Positions 1 to 8,596 of a DNA stretch of 64,000 nucleotides are shown piece after piece (position 1 is the stretch's first letter; each line of letters begins with the position of its first letter). The stretch covers positions 186,001 through 250,000 of the forward strand of contig NZ_CANMED010000002.1 in assembly GCF_947496855.1 (NCBI RefSeq), in the 5' to 3' direction. The notes below the pieces were generated by a model. The model had not been told where the DNA came from and made no database searches. It saw only the letters and a list, made by a program, of their open reading frames with translations. This DNA is from an uncultured Aquimarina sp. GTDB lineage: Bacteria; Bacteroidota; Bacteroidia; Flavobacteriales; Flavobacteriaceae. Position numbers and translations under genes: made by a program.

Positions 1-705
1 TGCTAACTTTGGTACTTTTTTATCAAAGTAGTTAGTAAGGTTTTCTTTAAAAACAGAGTTTGGATACTCTATCAAAACCCCATTCTCTACTTGATATATC
101 TTATTTTCCATGGATCCTTTTTCCACATTACCTAAAGGACTTGGAGTAAACAATTTATTACGCAATAATGGTGTTCTTATTCTGGATTTATCTGTACTAT
201 ATAGAATTGTATCCGTAACTATTCTTGAACAATTACTCCCTTCTTTTCTAAAAGTTGAATATGGAATACTTCCTTTGTTTTGAGTCTCCAAAACATACTC
301 CTTTGCTTTATCGTAATCTATATAATCACAAACAGAAGCAACTAAACGACCACTGCCATGAGTCTTCTCTGGATTTGCTTCTAACCATAAAAGAAATTCT
401 TTAACATTAGCCAATTTCCTATCAGCTGTAAAAGCAGCTTTAAAAGGTATTGCTAATTCCACATCAGTTACCGCACTTCTAACTCTTCCTTTACCGGGAG
501 GAGTTATATATCTTCCAAAATCGTAATATTCTGCAATACCCGTTTTATTCTCAATAAGAACAAAAGCAGCGTGACCAGCTTTAATAATTCCGTTTTTTCC
601 TAAACCAAAAAACTGCAGTAAACCTGTAGATTTTTTTTCTTCGTCAGAAAAGCGAACAAAAGTATCTGGAAATGCTAGGGATATTATTTTGCCCGTGTAA
701 TTCAT
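1..705 (-). CDS. Conserved hypothetical protein, C-terminus beyond window
   Basis: The frame opens at an ATG at 705 and stays open to base 1, giving 235 codons without a stop, so the end lies outside the window. The N-terminus reads MNYTGKIISLAFPDTFVRFSDEE, followed by a stretch with GHAAFVLIENKTG and YYDFGRYITPPGKGRVRSA. There is no signal peptide or membrane segment. I think it matches a domain of unknown function found in flavobacteria (possibly DUF6695), but that is memory only. GHAAF followed by a strand with YYDFGRY vaguely recalls NlpC/P60-like or permuted papain folds; this is not established. It lies 59 bp upstream of the NRDE gene on the same strand. Confidence 0.75.
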   Translation of the reverse strand, partial: MNYTGKIISLAFPDTFVRFSDEEKKSTGLLQFFGLGKNGIIKAGHAAFVLIENKTGIAEYYDFGRYITPPGKGRVRSAVTDVELAIPFKAAFTADRKLANVKEFLLWLEANPEKTHGSGRLVASVCDYIDYDKAKEYVLETQNKGSIPYSTFRKEGSNCSRIVTDTILYSTDKSRIRTPLLRNKLFTPSPLGNVEKGSMENKIYQVENGVLIEYPNSVFKENLTNYFDKKVPKLA

Positions 706-764
706 CACACGTATAAAATTTTAATTCTACTTGTTTTCAAAATGTAACTTAGTATTAGTTTTGA

Positions 765-1481
765 CTAAGCAGTTATCGCCTCAAAGGTAACGACATTTAC
801 TTCTTTGTTCTGAAGATCTTCATAGCGCATTGCAAGTTCTTCATCATTTTTAACAATCTGAGTAATACTTCTGGTTTTTAAAAACCCTCTATCAATTTGT
901 AGATCTACATCCTTATCCCCTATTCCGGCATTCTTATGAAAATCCAATAGCGAATCCGGACTTAATCTATTTTCTTCCTCGAATACATCAAACCAACCTT
1001 CTCTTGTCTTCTTCATTTCATTAGTATATAAAGTAGAAGAAGACCAAATATGAGTTTCTTTTTCTAAAACCCTGAAATGCTTTTGTCTTCCATCCCAAAC
1101 TAACTCAAAAAACTTAAGATCCGATTGCCAATTTACCGCAACTATTGTAAAAGGTTCAATCCCTTTATAATCATATGCTAGAATATCTTCTTGTAAATTA
1201 TCAGATCCTAAAAGATCTTTTACTACCACCCCTCTACTTTGCCTATACGAAACCAATCTTTCATGAATTTCGAAACCTCCATTAAGAAGGCAAATCATCG
1301 TGTTCTTGTCACTAAGTCCTATCCAAGTTCCTCCAGCTACAGCATCTTTTGGAAATAGCATTCTGGTTTTATCAACTTGATAAAATTCAGGTACTAAGGT
1401 TTTGCGATTTATAGCCTCATCACGATTAGAGGTTAATATAAAACCGTTTTCTTGGGTGGGGATCAAAGTTACTGTACACAT
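765..1481 (-). CDS. NRDE (TANGO2-like) family protein
   Basis: A 238-aa protein of the NRDE/TANGO2 family, named for the Asn-Arg-Asp-Glu motif, seen here as TSNRDEAI near residue 17. The start was placed at the ATG at 1481 (MCTVTLIP) because family members begin Met-Cys and the Cys becomes N-terminal after Met removal; an upstream in-frame codon would add 18 residues unlike the family. Bacterial members have no firmly assigned reaction; eukaryotic TANGO2 has been linked to lipid and heme handling. The gene is divergent from pruA (160 bp) and precedes the hypothetical gene at 705 on the same strand. Confidence 0.85.
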   Translation of the reverse strand: MCTVTLIPTQENGFILTSNRDEAINRKTLVPEFYQVDKTRMLFPKDAVAGGTWIGLSDKNTMICLLNGGFEIHERLVSYRQSRGVVVKDLLGSDNLQEDILAYDYKGIEPFTIVAVNWQSDLKFFELVWDGRQKHFRVLEKETHIWSSSTLYTNEMKKTREGWFDVFEEENRLSPDSLLDFHKNAGIGDKDVDLQIDRGFLKTRSITQIVKNDEELAMRYEDLQNKEVNVVTFEAITA

Positions 1482-1581
1482 AGATTTTTGGGTCGGATAA
1501 ATTTCGCACAACTTACAAAAAAAAATACATACCACAGATGTTTATAAAAGGTTAAAATCAATATTACCCTACATAATTTCC

Positions 1582-1589
1582 TATCTTTG
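1582..1589 (+). promoter_or_regulatory. Bacteroidetes-type -7 box of pruA
   Basis: TATCTTTG matches the Bacteroidetes consensus TAnnTTTG. It lies 52 bp before the pruA ATG. No clear -33 TTTG is seen at the expected distance. Confidence 0.55.
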
Positions 1590-1641
1590 CCGCTTTGAGT
1601 ATACTAACACATCTTACAAATCAAACTAAATACACAAGATC

Positions 1642-3270
1642 ATGGGAAAAGGTTTTTTTCAAGTTCCAACAGCGATCAATGAGCCTGTAAAATCATATGC
1701 TCCTGGAACTCCCGAAAGAGAAGAAGTTCTAGCAACATATAAATCTATGTATAATTCATCCGTTGATGTTCCTTTATATATTAACGGAGAGGAGATCAGA
1801 ACTGGAGACACTGGAACAATGTCACCTCCGCACGACCATAAACATCAATTAGGGACGTATCACAAAGCAGAAAAACAACATATTCAGACAGCTATAGACA
1901 CAGCTATAGAAGCTCGCAAAAAATGGGCAGATTTAGCTTGGGAACAACGTGCTGCCATTTTCTTAAAAGCGGCAGAACTAATTGCTGGGCCTTATAGAGC
2001 TAAAATTAATGCTGCTACAATGTTAGCGCAATCCAAAAACATATATCAAGCAGAAATTGATGCCGCTTGCGAGTTTATAGATTTTCTACGTTTTAATGTA
2101 GAATTTATGACTCAGATTTATGAAGACCAGCCAGATTCTACTTCTGGAGCTTGGAATAGATTAGAATACAGACCTTTGGAAGGTTTTGTTTACGCAATCA
2201 CTCCATTTAACTTTACTGCGATTGCTGGAAATTTACCAGCAAGTGCTGCTTTGATGGGAAACACTGTAATTTGGAAACCTAGTGATAGTCAAATCTATTC
2301 TGCAAAAGTAATTGTAGACATTTTTAAAGAAGCTGGTGTGCCTGATGGAGTTATCAATGTAGTATACGGAGATCCTGTCATGATTACCGATACAGTATTA
2401 GCAAGCCCTGATTTTGCAGGTATTCACTTTACAGGAAGCACCCACGTATTTAAAGATATTTGGGCTAAAATCGGAACTAACATCCACAACTATAAAACCT
2501 ACCCAAGAATCGTAGGTGAAACAGGTGGAAAAGATTTTATCGTAGCGCATCCTAGTGCAGATGCTAAACAAGTAGCTACAGGGATTTCTCGTGGAGCATT
2601 CGAATTTCAAGGTCAGAAATGTAGTGCTGCATCAAGGGCATATGTTCCTAAGAGTTTATGGACTGATGTAGAAAAATTCTTAAAAGCAGATATCAAATCC
2701 TTTAAAATGGGATCTCCAGAAGATATGGGTAATTTTATTACTGCTGTAATCCACGAAGGTTCTTTTGATAAACTTGCAAAATATATTGACCAAGCGAAAG
2801 AAGATAAAGGAGCAACAATAATTGCTGGTGGTGGTTATGATAAATCTAAAGGATACTTTATCGAACCAACAGTTATTCTTGCAGAGGATCCTAAATACAC
2901 TACGATGTGCACAGAGCTTTTCGGCCCCGTTATTACCATCTATGTATATGATGATAACAAATGGGAAGAAACGTTAGCTTTAGTTGATAGCACTAGTGAA
3001 TATGCATTAACAGGAGCTATTTTCTCTACAGACAGATATGCTGCTGCAGAAGCTACTAAGAAATTAGAAAATGCTGCTGGTAATTTTTATATCAACGATA
3101 AGCCAACAGGTGCCGTTGTAGGACAACAACCATTTGGTGGAGCTAGAGCATCAGGAACTAATGATAAAGCTGGATCATACCTAAACCTATTACGTTGGGT
3201 ATCTCCTCGTACGATCAAAGAAACTTTTGTTACTCCAGCAGATTATAGATATCCTTTCTTAGGAGAATAA
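1642..3270 (+). CDS. pruA: L-glutamate gamma-semialdehyde (1-pyrroline-5-carboxylate) dehydrogenase
   Basis: A 542-aa aldehyde dehydrogenase of the stand-alone P5CDH type that oxidises glutamate-gamma-semialdehyde to glutamate with NAD+, the second step of proline catabolism. Visible are FTGST (about 263-267) of the Rossmann fold, ETGGKDF with the general base Glu293, and GQKCSAASR with the catalytic Cys327. The C-terminal PFGGARASGTNDKAG motif is also typical. Length matches the family (~540 aa). No proline dehydrogenase lies next to it here. A terminator-like hairpin follows the stop directly. Its own promoter box is at 1582. Confidence 0.95.
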   Translation: MGKGFFQVPTAINEPVKSYAPGTPEREEVLATYKSMYNSSVDVPLYINGEEIRTGDTGTMSPPHDHKHQLGTYHKAEKQHIQTAIDTAIEARKKWADLAWEQRAAIFLKAAELIAGPYRAKINAATMLAQSKNIYQAEIDAACEFIDFLRFNVEFMTQIYEDQPDSTSGAWNRLEYRPLEGFVYAITPFNFTAIAGNLPASAALMGNTVIWKPSDSQIYSAKVIVDIFKEAGVPDGVINVVYGDPVMITDTVLASPDFAGIHFTGSTHVFKDIWAKIGTNIHNYKTYPRIVGETGGKDFIVAHPSADAKQVATGISRGAFEFQGQKCSAASRAYVPKSLWTDVEKFLKADIKSFKMGSPEDMGNFITAVIHEGSFDKLAKYIDQAKEDKGATIIAGGGYDKSKGYFIEPTVILAEDPKYTTMCTELFGPVITIYVYDDNKWEETLALVDSTSEYALTGAIFSTDRYAAAEATKKLENAAGNFYINDKPTGAVVGQQPFGGARASGTNDKAGSYLNLLRWVSPRTIKETFVTPADYRYPFLGE

Positions 3271-3296
3271 TCTCGAGTAAACTATATAACCCACAG

Positions 3297-3349
3297 ACCG
3301 TATATCATTTTTTGGAGTTTGATTCCAATCTTATTGATATACGGTTTTT
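3297..3349 (+). terminator. Rho-independent-type terminator after pruA
   Basis: An 11-bp perfect inverted repeat, ACCGTATATCA (3297-3307) with TGATATACGGT (3335-3345), is followed by a T-run. The loop is long (27 nt). It overlaps the start region of the next reading frame. Confidence 0.65.
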
Positions 3350-3699
3350 CTTTTGGAGGAGAAACACTAGACATCAATGTGCATGATACGTATTATGTTA
3401 CACCCTGGTTTTACATATTTCAGTTTCTATCCATTATATTTTTCGGTATCGGATTGACTTATTATGCTATTCTCAAACTGAATAAAAAAAGAAATTCCTT
3501 ACTTACCCAAATCCATCTGATTGGAACCCTTGGAGGAATTCTTGTCTTTACTTTACTTCCTATCTTTTTTAATACTGAATCTGATTGGAAAATCAAAGAA
3601 ACCTTATTTATTACTCAACTAATACTTTTTCTAATTATACTTATTCTACAACCTTTACTTTTCTTACATTTAGTAAATAGTATTTTTAAAAAGAATTAG
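3319..3699 (+). CDS. Small membrane protein with HDTYYV motif; start uncertain
   Basis: A 126-aa frame with three or four predicted membrane helices (about 1-10, 28-52, 65-85, 94-118). After the first helix is LDINVHDTYYVTPWFYI, which resembles the HDTYYVVAHFHYV segment of haem-copper oxidase subunit I, but the later His residues are missing, so no oxidase function is claimed. No ATG opens the frame: the first usable codon is TTG at 3319. The frame continues upstream to the pruA stop, reading HRPYIIFWSLIP, which looks like part of the first helix. The true start may therefore be a rare codon upstream (for example ATA at 3286), or the start may be lost. The pruA terminator overlaps this stretch. 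Confidence 0.6.
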   Translation: MIPILLIYGFSFGGETLDINVHDTYYVTPWFYIFQFLSIIFFGIGLTYYAILKLNKKRNSLLTQIHLIGTLGGILVFTLLPIFFNTESDWKIKETLFITQLILFLIILILQPLLFLHLVNSIFKKN

Positions 3700-3703
3700 G
3701 AAA

Positions 3704-4171
3704 ATGAGCATACGTCCTGCAAAAATTGAAGACCTTCCGACGCTATTGGATTTTGAACAAAAAATCATAGAAGCAGAAACACCCATGGATTCAACACTAA
3801 AAACCGATGAAAAAATCAGTTATTATAATCTTGGTGAATACATAAAAGTCGATCACACAGAAGTTGTAGTTGCAGAAATTGACGGAAAGGTTGTTGGAAG
3901 TGGCTATGGCCAAATCAGAGATCGAAAAGAATATTTCAAGCAAGAAAAACTGGGATATATCGGCTTTATGTATGTAAAGGAAGCCTTTAGAGGACAAGGA
4001 ATTAGCCAGGGAATAATTCAGTATTTATCAGATTGGTTTGCAGCAAAGGATATCGAAGAAGTTCAGCTGGATGTTTATGACCAAAACCCCATAGCCATTA
4101 GAGCCTACGAAAAAGCAGGTTTTGAGAAATATCTGATCCGTATGCGAATTAATTTAAAGGGGAAATCTTAA
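3704..4171 (+). CDS. GNAT family N-acetyltransferase
   Basis: A 155-aa single-domain Gcn5-related acetyltransferase. The acetyl-CoA-binding motif A is visible as VKEAFRGQGISQGIIQYLSDW (about 88-108), followed by the motif B strand VQLDVYDQNPIAIRAYEKAGFEKY. The N-terminus MSIRPAKIEDLPTLLDFE is typical. It transfers an acetyl group to an unknown amine; the sequence does not reveal the substrate. It starts 4 nt after the stop of the small membrane protein, so the two are probably co-transcribed. Confidence 0.85.
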   Translation: MSIRPAKIEDLPTLLDFEQKIIEAETPMDSTLKTDEKISYYNLGEYIKVDHTEVVVAEIDGKVVGSGYGQIRDRKEYFKQEKLGYIGFMYVKEAFRGQGISQGIIQYLSDWFAAKDIEEVQLDVYDQNPIAIRAYEKAGFEKYLIRMRINLKGKS

Positions 4172-4217
4172 GATACATCTTTCTTTATATTTTTTCATTA
4201 CTTATAATTACGAACTT

Positions 4218-4247
4218 GGATAAAACTGAAATCTATTTTCAGTATCC
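4218..4247 (+). other. Hairpin in the gap before the MFS gene
   Basis: GGATA...ACTGAAA pairs with TTTCAGT...ATCC around a 5-nt loop in the 172-bp gap. No T-run follows, so it could be a leader structure or a weak terminator for the GNAT gene. Confidence 0.3.
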
Positions 4248-4343
4248 ACGTAAAAACTCGTTTTAAAGTAAAAACGATTACAAATATTATCTTTAGGCAA
4301 GCATTTGCTTACTTATGTTTAAAATATAACTCTATAAAACTCC

Positions 4344-5603
4344 ATGAATCAAAAAAAAGCTCCTTGGTACTTTCTTTTACTACTTATTTTGGCTGGAGAA
4401 TCCGTATTCATCCTTCCTTTTGTACTTGCTCGGGTTTTTAGACCTACTGTTCTCGAAGCATTTGGTTTGGATAATTTACAGTTAGGTCTTTGCTTTTCTG
4501 TATACGGCATCGTTGCTTTGCTATCGTATCTTTTTGGAGGTCCCATAGCGGATAAATTTCCTCCGAGGAAACTGATAGCCGTAGCATTATGGATGACTGC
4601 TCTAGGAGGACTACTATATGCTACATTTCCTGATTACACCACGTTAAAAATCCTATATGGATATTGGGGGTTTACAACTATTTTTTTATTCTGGGCACCA
4701 ATGATAAAGGCTACCCGAGTTTGGGGTGGAACTACATCACAAGGAAAAGCATTTGGTTTTCTTGACGGCGGACGCGGATTAGTAGGAGCATTATTTGGAG
4801 CTATGGGTGTGTTTATTTTTTCATTATTCGTTACTTCCGAAATTGCAGAGGCGACCCTCTCAGAAAGCAAAACTGCTTTTAAGCAAGTGATACTTGTATC
4901 TTCTGGTATTGTAAGTCTGGTTGGTGTTCTCGTGTGGTTCTTTATGAAATTAGATCATAAAACCGAGCAAGACATCATCTTGGAAAAAATTACAATTTCA
5001 CAAATTGCAGCAGTTTTACGATTACCTTCTGTATGGTTGTTAATGATCATAATTCTATGTGCATATGTAGGGTATAAAATCACCGATGTATTTTCATTAT
5101 ACGCTCAGGATGTGATGTTATATGATCAAGTAAAATCTGCGCAAGTCGGTACTTTTCTACTATTCATACGCCCTCTAATCGGCGTCCTAATCGGGGTATT
5201 GGCAGATCGTACACAAACTACATTATGGTTAATGGTCAGTTTTATGATATCTTTCTTTGGAGCGATATTGTTTGCGTTGGGTATGATTACAGCATCGGCA
5301 ACCACTTTGTTCTTTATATCCATATTAGTAGTAGCAACAGGAGTCTACGCTGCACGCTCTCTTTACTTTGCAGTGATGCAACGTGGTCAAATCCCGCTGG
5401 TACTAACAGGAACAGCTGTTGGTCTTATTTCTTTAATTGGATATACGCCAGATATCTTTGCTGGTCCTGCCATGGGATATCTTTTAGACAAATCACCTGG
5501 AATACAAGGACACCAACATGTATTCTGGATGCTGGCCTTGTTTTCTTGTATTGGTGGTATTGCTGCCTGGTATTACCATAAACTATACAGGGAAAAAAAG
5601 TAA
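4344..5603 (+). CDS. Major facilitator superfamily transporter
   Basis: A 419-aa inner-membrane protein with about 12 hydrophobic helices. The loop 2-3 motif of the superfamily is seen in degenerate form as GGPIADKFPPRKLI (about 65-78), with its half-repeat GVLADRTQTTLWL in the second half. This supports a proton- or solute-coupled transporter, but the substrate is not evident. It stands alone between two gaps, with 172 bp upstream containing a hairpin and a TATCTTTA box near 4289. The start MNQKKAPWYFLLLLILAG puts the first helix at once after a short positive N-terminus, as expected. Confidence 0.85.
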   Translation: MNQKKAPWYFLLLLILAGESVFILPFVLARVFRPTVLEAFGLDNLQLGLCFSVYGIVALLSYLFGGPIADKFPPRKLIAVALWMTALGGLLYATFPDYTTLKILYGYWGFTTIFLFWAPMIKATRVWGGTTSQGKAFGFLDGGRGLVGALFGAMGVFIFSLFVTSEIAEATLSESKTAFKQVILVSSGIVSLVGVLVWFFMKLDHKTEQDIILEKITISQIAAVLRLPSVWLLMIIILCAYVGYKITDVFSLYAQDVMLYDQVKSAQVGTFLLFIRPLIGVLIGVLADRTQTTLWLMVSFMISFFGAILFALGMITASATTLFFISILVVATGVYAARSLYFAVMQRGQIPLVLTGTAVGLISLIGYTPDIFAGPAMGYLLDKSPGIQGHQHVFWMLALFSCIGGIAAWYYHKLYREKK

Positions 5604-5849
5604 CTTAAATTTTATCATCTAGATCAAAAATTATAAATTCTTGATTTCGCGCTTTACATTACAGAGATACTTCAATTTATTTAAATGTGGTTTACCATTG
5701 ATGCCTATCAAATAACTCAATACCTTCATAGTTCTTTATAACGAAAGACCAAAAAAAAGGAACGTATATTCTTAGGTTAGAAAACACTCACTCATCAACT
5801 TTGTTACGAAATGAACTTTGAATCGTCTTCAATAAAAAGGTGTATAATT

Positions 5850-6515
5850 ATGGAATTAAAAAAATTACAGAAAATAGGTGGAGTATGCGCAATTCTTGAA
5901 GCTCTAATTTACATCTTAGCTTTTATCATCTATGGTGGTATATTAGTTTATCCAAATACAAATGCAAGCATCGTAGAAGAATTAAATTTCTTATCTGATA
6001 ATCATCTCATTTTGTCAATATTGAATCTTGTAAGCTATGTACTATTTGGAATTCTATTAGCAGTATTAGTTCTAGCAATTCATCAACGATTAAAAACCTA
6101 CTCAGCAATCTTTTCTAAATTAGCTTCTACTTTCGGAATAATTTGGGTCGGACTCGTTATCGCAAGTGGAATGATAGCAAACATAGGACTAAATTCTGTA
6201 ATTGGAATTGGAATTAAAGAGCCAGAAAATGCAATGTTACTATGGTCTAGTATTAGTATTATTTCCGAAGGGCTTGGCGGCGGAAACGAAATCGTCGGAG
6301 GGATATGGTTGTTACTACTTAGCATTATAGCCTTTAAAGAACAATTATTCTCAAAGTCACTAATTTTTCTTGGTATTTTAGTTGGAATTGTAGGAATTTT
6401 AACCATTTATCCATTAGAAATTTTCACGGAAATTTTTGGAATTAGTCAAATAATTTGGTTCCTATGGATTGGAATATTTATGATACGCAAGCCATCAGAA
6501 GTAATTAGCAATTAA
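5850..6515 (+). CDS. Multi-pass membrane protein, DUF4386-like
   Basis: A 221-aa integral membrane protein with six likely helices, two near the N-terminus and four in the second half (about 95-115, 140-160, 165-185, 190-212). The start was placed at the ATG at 5850 (MELKKLQKIGGVCAILEAL) because the helix pattern and the RKxxxI(I/A)G-like opening match DUF4386-type proteins. An ATG 39 bp upstream would add 13 polar residues. The function is unknown. The gene is flanked by non-coding gaps of 246 bp and 191 bp, so it is probably monocistronic. Confidence 0.65.
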   Translation: MELKKLQKIGGVCAILEALIYILAFIIYGGILVYPNTNASIVEELNFLSDNHLILSILNLVSYVLFGILLAVLVLAIHQRLKTYSAIFSKLASTFGIIWVGLVIASGMIANIGLNSVIGIGIKEPENAMLLWSSISIISEGLGGGNEIVGGIWLLLLSIIAFKEQLFSKSLIFLGILVGIVGILTIYPLEIFTEIFGISQIIWFLWIGIFMIRKPSEVISN

Positions 6516-6706
6516 AAGCATTTTCAAAAAGGGAAATCGAAGCTAAATAATTGATGGTATTCAAAACATATAAGTACTAATAATCGCATAAGTGTTTTGA
6601 AAGAAATTAAATAAGTTTCTCATTAGGTTAAAAACAGGTTAATCTTCACTATAGATAGAAGATAATGATCGAATTTAAACACCAAATACCCCATACTACA
6701 ACTAAT

Positions 6707-7336
6707 TTACAACTTATACTTTATCGGTAAGTGTACCACTTTTTTGGTCTCAAAAAAATCTTCTTCAAAATAATCCGGTAAGTTGTATTGAGTAGCTTTT
6801 GGAAACAAAGCCAGTTCCTCTGTTAAATCGCCTCCTTTTAGATACAAAATGCCATTAGATAATGTATGAATTGACTTTTTGGTTATATTTTTACGCACCC
6901 ATTTCACAAAATCGGGCATATTAGTTACCGCTCTACTGACCACAAAATCAAAACGATTATCAAATGTTCCTGCCCGTTTTTGTTCTGCCTTAACATTTGT
7001 TAGTTCTAATACACTTGCAACCTCATTAACAACACGTATTTTTTTTGCTATTACATCCACCAAATAAAATTTAGTTTCAGGAAACATAATAGCTAATGGA
7101 ATTCCGGGGAATCCACCACCTGTACCAACGTCTAGCACAGAACCCCCCTCTTTAAACTCCTGAACCTTAGCTATTCCCAATGAATGCAATACATGTCTCT
7201 CATACAACAGATCAATATCTTTTCTAGAGATTACATTGATTTTAGCGTTCCAATCTTTATACAAATCACCCAGTTGACCGAACTTATGTATTTGGTCTTC
7301 TGTTAATTCAGGGAAATATTTAAGTAGAATATCCAT
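6707..7336 (-). CDS. rsmG: 16S rRNA (guanine527-N7)-methyltransferase
   Basis: A 209-aa SAM-dependent methyltransferase (GidB/RsmG) that methylates G527 in the 530 loop of 16S rRNA. Diagnostic features are YKDWNAKINVISRKD near residue 30, YERHVLHSL, and the SAM loop SVLDVGTGGGFPGIPLAI (about 66-83), followed by FVVSRAVTNMPDFVKW. The start was set at the ATG at 7336 (MDILLKYFPELT), which matches the family N-terminus; an in-frame codon 21 bp upstream is less likely. It is divergent from the desaturase gene and monocistronic here. Confidence 0.93.
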   Translation of the reverse strand: MDILLKYFPELTEDQIHKFGQLGDLYKDWNAKINVISRKDIDLLYERHVLHSLGIAKVQEFKEGGSVLDVGTGGGFPGIPLAIMFPETKFYLVDVIAKKIRVVNEVASVLELTNVKAEQKRAGTFDNRFDFVVSRAVTNMPDFVKWVRKNITKKSIHTLSNGILYLKGGDLTEELALFPKATQYNLPDYFEEDFFETKKVVHLPIKYKL

Positions 7337-7473
7337 TGCGTATTTTTTAAAGCGCAAAAATACATGTAAACTTCATATATTTTACTACTTTTTAAGAACT
7401 TAGAAAAATATAAATACCTAACTTTACCGAATAATTTATGACTAATAACGTTTAGTTATAAACCCAAAAACCC

Positions 7474-8574
7474 ATGACTACACCTAATGTAAGATTTAGC
7501 AGAGCGGATTCCGCAAAATTTTTCAGAACACTGAATAAACGTGTAAATGATTATTTCAAAGAAAATAATATCAAACGCACGGGTAACTGGAAATTACACC
7601 TGAAAACGATTGTAATGTTTTCTCTTTTCCTAACACCTTATTTTTTAATTCTTACCCTAGACATTTCTCAATGGTGGATGTTATTATTAACCATCATCAT
7701 GGGAGTAGGTATGGCTGGTGTAGGAATGAACGTGATGCATGATGGAAATCATGGTTCTTATTCTTCTAAAAAATGGATCAATAATTTAATGGGTAGTAGC
7801 CTCTATATTTTAGCTGGTAATGTGTACAATTGGCAGGTACAACATAATGTTTTACACCACACCTACACCAATATTCACGGCCACGATGAGGATATGGATG
7901 CTGGAAGAATTATTCGTTTTACTAAACACGCAGAGTGGAAAAGATTTCATAAATTCCAACATTATTATTCTGTATTCCTATATGGTTTGTTGACTTTTAA
8001 CTGGGCAATAACCACTGATTTTAAGCAAACCAGAAATTATTTAAAGCGTAAGCTTTCTTATGGAAAATTACCAAGTCACTTAAAACAATGGAGTACAATT
8101 GTAGTTACTAAGATTATTTATGTGATGATCTGGATTGTAATTCCTATGCTGATTATGTCTATAGCCTGGTGGAAAATTTTAATAGGGTTTTTCGTGATGC
8201 ACTATGTAGCAGGTCTTATTTTAAGTATTGTATTTCAATTGGCACATATGGTAGAAGAAGCCCAGATGCCATTGCCTGATACAACAGGTACTATGAAAAA
8301 TACTTGGGCAATTCATCAGTTATTTACTACTGTAAATTTCTCAACTAAAAATAGATTAGTCAACTGGTTTACTGGAGGGCTAAATCATCAGGTAGAGCAC
8401 CACATTTTCCCAAATATCAGTCATGTTCATTATACTAAAATTTCTAAAATAGTGAAGCAGACTGCTCAGGAATTTAATCTACCATATAACGAATATAAAA
8501 CCACCCGCAAAGCGATTATTGCCCATTTCAGACATCTGAAAGAAATGGGGATCGAACCCGCAATGCAACCATAA
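7474..8574 (+). CDS. Membrane fatty acid desaturase (acyl-lipid/acyl-CoA type)
   Basis: A 366-aa di-iron desaturase with the three histidine boxes: HDGNH (89-93), HNVLHH (124-129) and NHQVEHH near residue 306, followed by FPNISHVHY. Four hydrophobic helices lie in two pairs (about 45-85 and 205-250). It introduces a double bond into an acyl chain at the inner membrane; the HxxHH third box with a preceding Q fits front-end or delta-type desaturases, but regiospecificity cannot be read from this. The aminotransferase gene follows after 22 bp and may be co-transcribed. Two further paralogues lie at 38203-40348. Confidence 0.9.
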   Translation: MTTPNVRFSRADSAKFFRTLNKRVNDYFKENNIKRTGNWKLHLKTIVMFSLFLTPYFLILTLDISQWWMLLLTIIMGVGMAGVGMNVMHDGNHGSYSSKKWINNLMGSSLYILAGNVYNWQVQHNVLHHTYTNIHGHDEDMDAGRIIRFTKHAEWKRFHKFQHYYSVFLYGLLTFNWAITTDFKQTRNYLKRKLSYGKLPSHLKQWSTIVVTKIIYVMIWIVIPMLIMSIAWWKILIGFFVMHYVAGLILSIVFQLAHMVEEAQMPLPDTTGTMKNTWAIHQLFTTVNFSTKNRLVNWFTGGLNHQVEHHIFPNISHVHYTKISKIVKQTAQEFNLPYNEYKTTRKAIIAHFRHLKEMGIEPAMQP

Positions 8575-8596
8575 CTTTTATTTACCAATTACCAAA

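Noticed and set aside
5631..5729. Minus-strand 32-codon frame, MKVLSYLIGINGKPHLNKLKYLCNVKREIKNL
   Set aside because: It reads like protein and could be a remnant or small gene, but it is short, has no promoter box, and I recognise no family. Not reported as a gene.
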